A stretch of DNA of 22,476 nt. Origin: Mnemiopsis leidyi (lineage: Eukaryota; Ctenophora; Tentaculata; Lobata; Bolinopsidae). The stretch lies in assembly GCA_000226015.1 (NCBI GenBank), contig JH153216.1, forward strand, positions 75,021-97,496, in the 5' to 3' direction. The first letter of the stretch is position 1, and each line of letters opens with the position of its first letter. Below are positions 16,970 to 22,476 of this stretch, one piece after another. The translations under genes were made by a program, and so were the position numbers. The notes beneath the pieces were generated by a model, which was given only the letters and a program-made list of their open reading frames with translations, did no database searches and was not told where the DNA came from.

Positions 16970-19150
16970 TTAGGTTTTACAGTTGCTAAGAGCCTCCCGT
17001 ATCACTACCAAGCCATTACCGACGTCCAGGCAGGGATTTTCTTGGCGGCTTGGAGAAGTGTTACCCGTCCTGGCTTTGTCAATACGAGAATCTAGACTAG
17101 TTATAGTGTATTGGGGCTCCACTGATGTTCCCAGCGACATTAAGCTACCGAAATTCGGTCCTAGACTGAAGGGGCTGAGTCCGATGATGGGACTGCGAGG
17201 GAGGTTGCTTAGAGGGTTAAACAGGGGGCTGAACTTGGAGCGACTGAACCCATCCTTCGTGACGAGCCCCTCCAGGAGTGGACCGAGCGGGTCCGAATTA
17301 AGACTTGAAGTAGGGGTGATGCGCCGTTTGAGATTATCCAGGGCACCGTTAACATCGCCGTTAGTATCACGAGGTGGCCTGAGACGCACTGTGTGATGGG
17401 GTTGCGGCTTGGACGGAGACGGTCTTTTTATCTCGCTGTTCTCGGATACGTTAGGAACTGAGGGGGTTTCAATCAGTCCAAATATCAAGGCACAATCAAT
17501 AAAATTTCGATGATTGTGATGGTCAGCCACTATATATTTTTAGGGTATCGATAACAGTTACATAACAGTTACATAAACTACAACTACAACTTACAGACTA
17601 TGGGCGGGGGAAGAATGTTGTGATCCAACTTCCCTTCTTTGCTAGCTTTAGTAACTGGACAATCTTTGTGTTGAAGTAGAAGTCGCTTTAGATTCATTAT
17701 TTCTTGCCGTAAATTGTGAACTTCGATCTGAAAATATTATTGATTAACTTTAAAGTTTGGCCAGGTAGGAAATATCTGTTGAAACCAGTAACAAAATCTT
17801 ACTCATCTTTCTCAAGAAAAAATATGAAAAATTGGAAAAAGCATAAAAATTCTTACGTGCAATTTACTGTTCTCTTCTTGGATGCTAAACTTTTCAGTCT
17901 GCAGGTTGTTGATCCACTGTTTTCTCTTTTCTCGGCATCTCTGAGCAGCTGCTCGGTTTCTTTCCAAAAACTTCCTCCTCTTTTCGTCAATGTGACCGCC
18001 TAGCTCACTTGGATACCGTTTTCTAGAGTTGTTGGAAGTGGAGCAGTTACTTTCAGAGCCGTCTGATTCTGACAGACCCGTTGGACCGTCAACTCGTTTT
18101 CTAATTCGGTCGGCTAAAACAGCTCTGCTGTTGTTGGTTGCCTCTTTAGGTGAGGTCGCTGAAATAAAATTGTGAATATGATAAAGAGTTTCTGACAGAT
18201 AATGGAATATGTATAAATCCAGCTAATTTAGCGGAAACAATAAACTAGTCGTAGTAATTTACCTTATTCAGTAAAGCTCAGGGAACAATCTTATTGCTAA
18301 CTATGTAGTTTGCGTGGAATGCAATATTCTTAAAATTCATCAACAGCTATCAACTTACGTTCGTTTTTAAACGGTTCAGTCTTGACCTCTAAACTAAGTC
18401 CGGTGCCGTTTTCAATATCCATACTCTCGGATTTAACTGGCAAGGGCGCGTTTTGCTGAATCATCTTCTGACTAAGACCACCCCTCAGTATTGTCTGGAG
18501 ATCAATGTGTGGCACGTGGGGAAGCCCTGTGGAAGGAAGGTGATGTAACTATCGGCACTTCGTCTCTAGGCAGACATATAATTGGGAATTATTATACCTA
18601 AAGTCAAAAGCGCACGATTTAAATGTTCCCAGATGTTTTAATCACAATACATTCTAATCGAATTCAGGATGATCAAAAATCAGGACACAAAAGCATTTAA
18701 AACAAGATATGGTATAATGGGTGGAAAAAAGAATAATAGATGCCGGAATTGCGTGATACTGCAGGTACTGACCGTGTTTGTGAGAAAGGTTGATAGGACC
18801 AGGGACGGGGGAGAGTTTGGGGACGGGGAAGATGGGACTCTCGATACAGGAGGTTATCGGAGTGTGGAGAGCACCGCTGCTAGTCGTAAGGAGAGATGTG
18901 GGAAACACTGGGCTCATCAGGTTAGCCACTGGTGTATGTAGCGCTGAAATAACCACAATCAATAACTAATACATGGGAAAGTGTGCAGAATGTTGTAAAA
19001 TTGACTACCAAAATAGAATCGTTTAGATCACAATAAAAGGGAAATCGACGAAAACAAGCGGGAAGCTTTAAAAAGAGGATAAGACTCACAGGGGGAAATG
19101 ATAAGCCTGGGCTTGGACGTAGCGGGGGTATCTCCGCCGTTGTTCCTCAT
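16970..19150 (-). CDS. ATF2: ATF2/ATF7/CREB5-family bZIP transcription factor, probably complete
   Basis: Members bind CRE/AP-1-like sites as dimers and respond to JNK/p38 (family knowledge). Exons in transcript order: 19159-19090 (ATG at 19150), 18943-18773, 18526-18359, 18158-17857, 17727-17595 and 17457-16970, giving about 440 residues with matching phases. The N terminus is rich in TP and SP (GDTPATS, LHTPVANLMSPVF, LHTPITS, IESPIFPVPKLSPVPGP), consistent with MAPK sites. The third exon has two SUMO-type sites, VKSE and VKTEP. The fourth encodes the basic region DEKRRKFLERNRAAAQRCRE followed by KRKQWINNL. The zipper runs through it into the fifth exon with heptads L-I-L-L-L and the family ending LLLQHKDCPVTK. 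The C terminus (188 residues past the zipper) is Pro/Ser-rich and not recognised. The ATF2-type N-terminal C2H2 finger is not seen. An upstream in-frame stop in the presumed 5'UTR exon supports this start. Whether it is ATF2, ATF7 or CREB5 cannot be decided. Confidence 0.93.
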
Positions 19151-19240
19151 CTCAGCGAACTGAAAGACAATACACATTAAACTCGGTCCACCTGCGACAC
19201 TCTCTCACGGAGAGCGAACTGCTCACTGCGACTTACGTCA
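19090..19240 (-). other. Probable first intron and 5'UTR exon end of the bZIP gene
   Basis: On the minus strand GGATGAC followed by GTAAGT is a strong donor, with the exon ending at 19237. The intron would be 19236-19160 (77 bp), ending in TTTCAG before the exon that contains the ATG. Reading back in frame from the junction meets a stop (TGA) with no intervening ATG, so the upstream exon would be untranslated. The exon's 5' limit is not visible. Confidence 0.5.
19233..19240. promoter_or_regulatory. CRE/ATF octamer (TTACGTCA)
   Basis: TTACGTCA, which is TGACGTAA on the minus strand, overlaps the donor of the presumed 5'UTR exon of the bZIP gene. It matches the binding consensus of the CREB/ATF family. 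Confidence 0.5.
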
Positions 19241-19317
19241 TCCAGTCATTAGATCAAACCGTGCTCGATACTATATATTACATGGTGATAGACATCTAAC
19301 TTGACACATGTGGCTCG

Positions 19318-19432
19318 CACTCTCACACGGACACACACCCACACGCACGGACACACACACGGACACATTGACACATTCTTATTGCCGCTCAGAGTGAGAG
19401 AATATTATACGAGTGTGTGTGTGTTTGTGAGT
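19318..19432. repeat. CA-rich repeat followed by TG run
   Basis: A degenerate CACACGGACACACA repeat covers about 19318-19375. A GTGTGTGTGTG run lies at about 19412-19426. The two are complementary in kind and could fold back on each other across about 40 nt. Confidence 0.75.
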
Positions 19433-19598
19433 CGATGTGAAACAGGTGACTTTACTGCCAGAACTTCATGTCTAACGCTGTTTACTGTAATTGTACACTA
19501 ATGTCACTGATTTTGCAGGGTTTCACCCGGGAAAGTTTAGCCCGGGAGTGGAGATGACTTCACAAGGAACACTCCGTGTAGCGGCCCAGGTCAGGATA

Positions 19599-19606
19599 TT
19601 ACGTCA
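19599..19606. promoter_or_regulatory. CRE/ATF octamer (TTACGTCA)
   Basis: TTACGTCA matches the ATF/CREB consensus on the minus strand (TGACGTAA). It is followed at 19611 by the half-site TGACGG and lies about 450 bp upstream of the proposed bZIP start codon. Confidence 0.5.
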
Positions 19607-20074
19607 CCCTAATGACGGTGATTTCATCGCTGTGGCCGGGTAATTTAGGAGGTGTGACAGAGCGGAACGCAGAGTAAGCCCGGCTCCACCGTGAATCATC
19701 CCACTTAGCACTTACAGCATGAGCCACGAGACGAGAGCTGGCTGACTGAACTCGGACACTGGAGATTGTGCCGATGTGATTATCCAGACATGGCTGTCGT
19801 TGAGGACGACCTTAAATCAAACTGTTAGAATAAGCACTTTAAAGTAAGTCCAGTAAAAAACATGTGCATTGTAAAAATGTCAGCAGTAACAACGGTTGCA
19901 AGATTAGGGTGGACACCGTAATAAGTCCAAGAAAAGGTAAGTACAGACAGAGCATCACGATAAAATGATGAATGTGTTACTGGATAGCGCTGATGCTGCA
20001 TTAAACATACGCCCCTCGAAAAGAATGTCGGTTGCATAGCGTTAACTATCGCCAGCATGATCAAGGAAAATAAA

Positions 20075-20092
20075 TGACGTCAAATGACGTAA
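20075..20092. promoter_or_regulatory. Paired CREs (TGACGTCA and TGACGTAA)
   Basis: A full palindromic CRE, TGACGTCA (20075-20082), is followed one helical turn later by TGACGTAA (20085-20092). The pair lies about 0.9 kb upstream of the bZIP start codon. Spacing of 10 bp puts both sites on the same DNA face. Confidence 0.6.
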
Positions 20093-20111
20093 ACCGTCGC
20101 ACGCATGCTTC

Positions 20112-20160
20112 ATTTGCGCGCACTTTACTAATTTGCGCGGCAATATTGCGCGTTTACTAA
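20112..20160. repeat. Direct repeat ATTTGCGCG...TTTACTAA
   Basis: ATTTGCGCG followed by TTTACTAA appears twice in imperfect tandem, with a third TTGCGCG inside. It is a short GC-containing repeat next to the paired CREs. Confidence 0.6.
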
Positions 20161-20315
20161 ATGATCACAATTTAAGTAGACCCCAGTCTACAATTGAGTA
20201 ACCTTCCGCGAGAGGAACATGACTTTTTACTAATTCAAATATTACACTTGTTTTATTTCGGTGTTTCCAATAGCCATGTTGTTACAAATTAACCGGCCAA
20301 TAACCCAAGGTTTTG

Positions 20316-20535
20316 CTTAAGGTAGATTAGCCCAAGATTTTGCTACTCATTTAACCTCAGTCAGGGTTTTCTGATTTCTCGTTCATTATGCCGACTCGAC
20401 CGGGGGGTGCATAGACTAAATGGATTCCTTAATGACGCTCACCGGTAGGCTGGGCAGCACAGAGATTCGAACCAGAGACACCTGGAGTGAAAGTCCAATG
20501 CTCTAAGCTCTGTGCCACTCAGCCACACTCAGACA
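20316..20535 (-). mobile_element. tRNA-derived SINE, copy B
   Basis: On the minus strand the head has an intact pol III A-box TGGCTGAGTGG (20525-20515) and B-box GGTTCGAATCT (20473-20463). Between them is a tRNA-like anticodon arm with loop CTTTCAC (Glu-type TTC). The T-stem does not pair, so it is not a working tRNA. The 3' body repeats the words of copy A in order: GGAATCCATT, GTCTATGCA, ACGAGAAATC, GGTTAAATGAGTAGC and CTACCTTAA. The copy is better preserved than copy A at the promoter boxes. Confidence 0.87.
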
Positions 20536-21283
20536 ACCAACTTATTTTGTTTCGTGGAAAGAAAGCTAACAAAGTATTACTGCTGTAACAGATGCAAGAT
20601 ATCGAACAGTGATAACCTAGATCATTTGCATATGATTCAAAGAAAAGCATTGAGATGATTTGGTATTAGTTGAAGTTAGCTGCCGGTTCACTAATTATAA
20701 TGGGACGCATTTGCTGAAGATAAAATCTTAAAATCAATGACACACATTCCAAGGGCCGAGAAAGTATGCTGAACAAACATAACAGAGAAAATGAAAATAT
20801 GATATAAATATGACATGGATAAGGAAAAGTTCGAAGGGATGGAAACACCAACCGAAGGCAAAGGTCGAGTAACGGCTTTCAAAGAAAAATACAAAGATTT
20901 AATCCTGATTTAAAGATTTGTTCAATAAGATTTCGCTATACCGTGTCTATGATTCTAGGAAACTGTTCTTAATGTTAAGTCGCAGCTCTGCGCTTGAAAT
21001 ATTGAAGGATTCGTGTGCGATCTGACTTGTATTAATCATAAAGAAATATGGGTATATAATTTGACTGATTTAAAAAGCTAGTGGGCTAGACCGTTTTCTA
21101 GCGCCTATGTAAAAATCAGTGTATCTGCCATCATTAGCTGAATACATCTTTTCGAACGAAAAAAATGGTTGACATTGGACTCGTTTATAAAAAAAACTGC
21201 ATCAAGGGTTTATTTCGATAAATTCTGGTAGGCCAATATCAGTAGAACACCTTTCAACTAGTCAACCAATCACAATTCGCAAG

Positions 21284-21312
21284 ATCCTCTCCCTCTCTCT
21301 CTCTCGCTCGTA
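21284..21312. repeat. CT-rich low-complexity run
   Basis: CCTCTCCCTCTCTCTCTCTCG-type pyrimidine run in intergenic DNA; no other signal. Confidence 0.85.
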
Positions 21313-22133
21313 TTTCTTTGAATAGCCTTATTCGGATTAAACTGGGGAATAAAACGTAAAACCAATTCATTGCTACAGTCTCTTCAAAATTATAATCAAT
21401 TGTTGCTGGCTTATTGAAATGTTATCGTTTATAGTGCTGAAGCATTAATAATTGGTTAAATGGATTAGGCTGAGAAAAACCATGAACAGAAAGAAAATTA
21501 AATGTAAGGTTACAAACTTGTCAAAGTTGTCTAATGGACAAACATTAAACTCTTGAACGGTTAAGTGTTAACTTTTCGACACGTTTGGTTAAGTGAAATA
21601 TTGTTGTAAGATCTACGATCCAATACAAGGCATGTTGCGAGAAATAGAGAACTAATCGGCACGAATAAGAATTGTCGGCACCTCAATAACAAATAAATGA
21701 TATGCATTTAAATCACGGTCGCCTTCAACACAAACCTATCTTTATATAATCAAGTCTTTGACGCAAGCAGAGCAAATATTGCAATGTCAAATCTCAGGGA
21801 TTTATTTTGTAGAATATACGCAAAATACCAAATGGAGCGGATCAATTCGTGGACGATAAATAGGTTCATTCGAACTTCATACAGAGGCTAATATATCAGT
21901 TAAGCACTGTAAAACAGGTCGGAATAAGATATAGCGTGCCTTGCGCGGCGTGCAGGTGAATGATTGATTCCTTGTTCATCAAGAACATTGTTATTTGTAG
22001 ATTTATCCTAAAAGATTACTCCAGGACAGATGATGAGAAAAGTGAGGCCACTAAGAGAAGAAGGGGCGGTGTAGATTACAGCTTATTAAAAATACGGGGT
22101 CACCACAACCAGCACTGTTTAACAGAAGACAAT

Positions 22134-22141
22134 TGACGTCA
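22134..22141. promoter_or_regulatory. CRE palindrome (TGACGTCA)
   Basis: A full palindromic CRE lies 3 kb upstream of the bZIP start codon. It could serve that gene or an unseen neighbour beyond the window. Confidence 0.4.
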
Positions 22142-22378
22142 CGCTATCGTTAAAAGAAGGTACACAGTGTAACACTTCTCAAGTGTATATATTATGCTGT
22201 CCTTCAGTATTGTCTTTCAGAGCTACCTATCGCTTACTCAGCACTAACATACACTTGCAGGTTTTCGATAATACATAATAATTCTCAATCCTAAGCTGAC
22301 ACCAAATATTGAAAATAATTTCCCAATAGTTTCATGTCCTTTGTATGGAATCATTCTTCGATACTGCTACTTGTAATG

Positions 22379-22381
<3 letters not shown>

Positions 22382-22476
<95 letters not shown>
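22382..22476. repeat. (GA)n microsatellite at window end
   Basis: A pure AG dinucleotide run of about 95 bases ends the window. It mirrors the (TG)n at the start and suggests an assembly break. Confidence 0.98.

Larger units (their letters stand above)
19238..22476. other. Upstream flank of the bZIP gene
   Basis: No gene is supported here. It holds CA/TG low-complexity runs (19318-19430), CRE-type octamers (19599, 20075, 20085, 22134), a GCGC-rich direct repeat (20112-20160), SINE copy B (20316-20535), a CT run (about 21284-21304) and a terminal (GA)n. The 5' end and promoter of the bZIP gene should lie in the lower part. Stretches 20540-21270 and 21310-22130 show nothing recognisable. Confidence 0.6.

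Noticed and set aside
16983..17396. 137-codon open frame on the + strand
   Set aside because: It is the antisense shadow of the last bZIP exon, whose minus-strand frame is phase-linked to the bZIP domain exons.
18690..18772. Extension of the second bZIP exon through a stretch reading AIPASI, reminiscent of ATF2
   Set aside because: No downstream donor gives the required phase, while GTCAGT at 18772 does; the following sequence looks intronic.
20455..20535. A functional tRNA-Glu gene on the minus strand
   Set aside because: The A- and B-boxes and anticodon arm are tRNA-like, but the T-stem does not pair and the sequence continues into a SINE body shared with 12318-12541.
20570..20900. Possible second retrotransposon remnant (a frame reading LDHLHMIQRKAL)
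   Set aside because: Only a short, weak resemblance to the end of a reverse transcriptase; stops follow and no other motif supports it.

Overview
This is an AT-rich, intron-bearing eukaryotic window from an animal. It contains a Rab21 small GTPase, a ciliary dynein-arm assembly factor (DNAAF4), a C16orf89 (DUF4735) homolog and an ATF2-family bZIP factor. All have multi-exon GT-AG structures with mostly short introns, down to about 77 bp. Four genes in 22 kb, tRNA-derived SINEs, a non-LTR retrotransposon remnant and many hairpin repeats suggest a compact invertebrate genome. I cannot name the species. The first and last ~100 bases are microsatellites, (TG)n and (GA)n, so both ends look like assembly breaks at simple repeats.

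Layout. (1) Bases 1206-3768, + strand: the last four coding exons of Rab21, covering the end of the switch II-proximal region, the G4 and G5 motifs and the prenylated tail. Its first exons lie upstream of the window. Its introns carry a 17-bp hairpin minisatellite (1307-1408) and a dense cluster of palindromes (3224-3467). (2) Bases 4715-7589, - strand: a complete seven-exon C16orf89-like gene of about 410 aa, with a signal peptide and an unusual C-terminal membrane anchor. It converges on Rab21. (3) Bases 8546-13085, - strand: a complete eight-exon DNAAF4 gene of about 465 aa, with an N-terminal CS domain and C-terminal TPR repeats. One intron holds a decayed antisense non-LTR retrotransposon 3' end and another holds a tRNA-derived SINE. 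(4) Bases 13086-16969: a 3.9-kb gene-poor stretch with foldback/MITE-like sequence, a perfect 16-bp palindrome and tandem duplications. (5) Bases 16970-19159, with a probable 5'UTR exon ending at 19237, - strand: a six-coding-exon ATF2/ATF7/CREB5-type bZIP gene of about 440 aa. It has a TP/SP-rich N terminus and two SUMO consensus sites, but no zinc finger is visible. (6) Bases 19238-22476: the upstream flank of the bZIP gene, with several CRE/ATF octamers (TGACGTCA or TGACGTAA) and a second copy of the SINE, ending in (GA)n.

The three minus-strand genes run head to tail (bZIP, then DNAAF4, then C16orf89-like) with about 1-4 kb between them. Nothing suggests a shared pathway. All exon models were built by hand from splice signals, phase agreement and family motifs. 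Every junction listed keeps the reading frame, and the less certain junctions are flagged. No prokaryotic features, CRISPR arrays or rRNA genes were seen.
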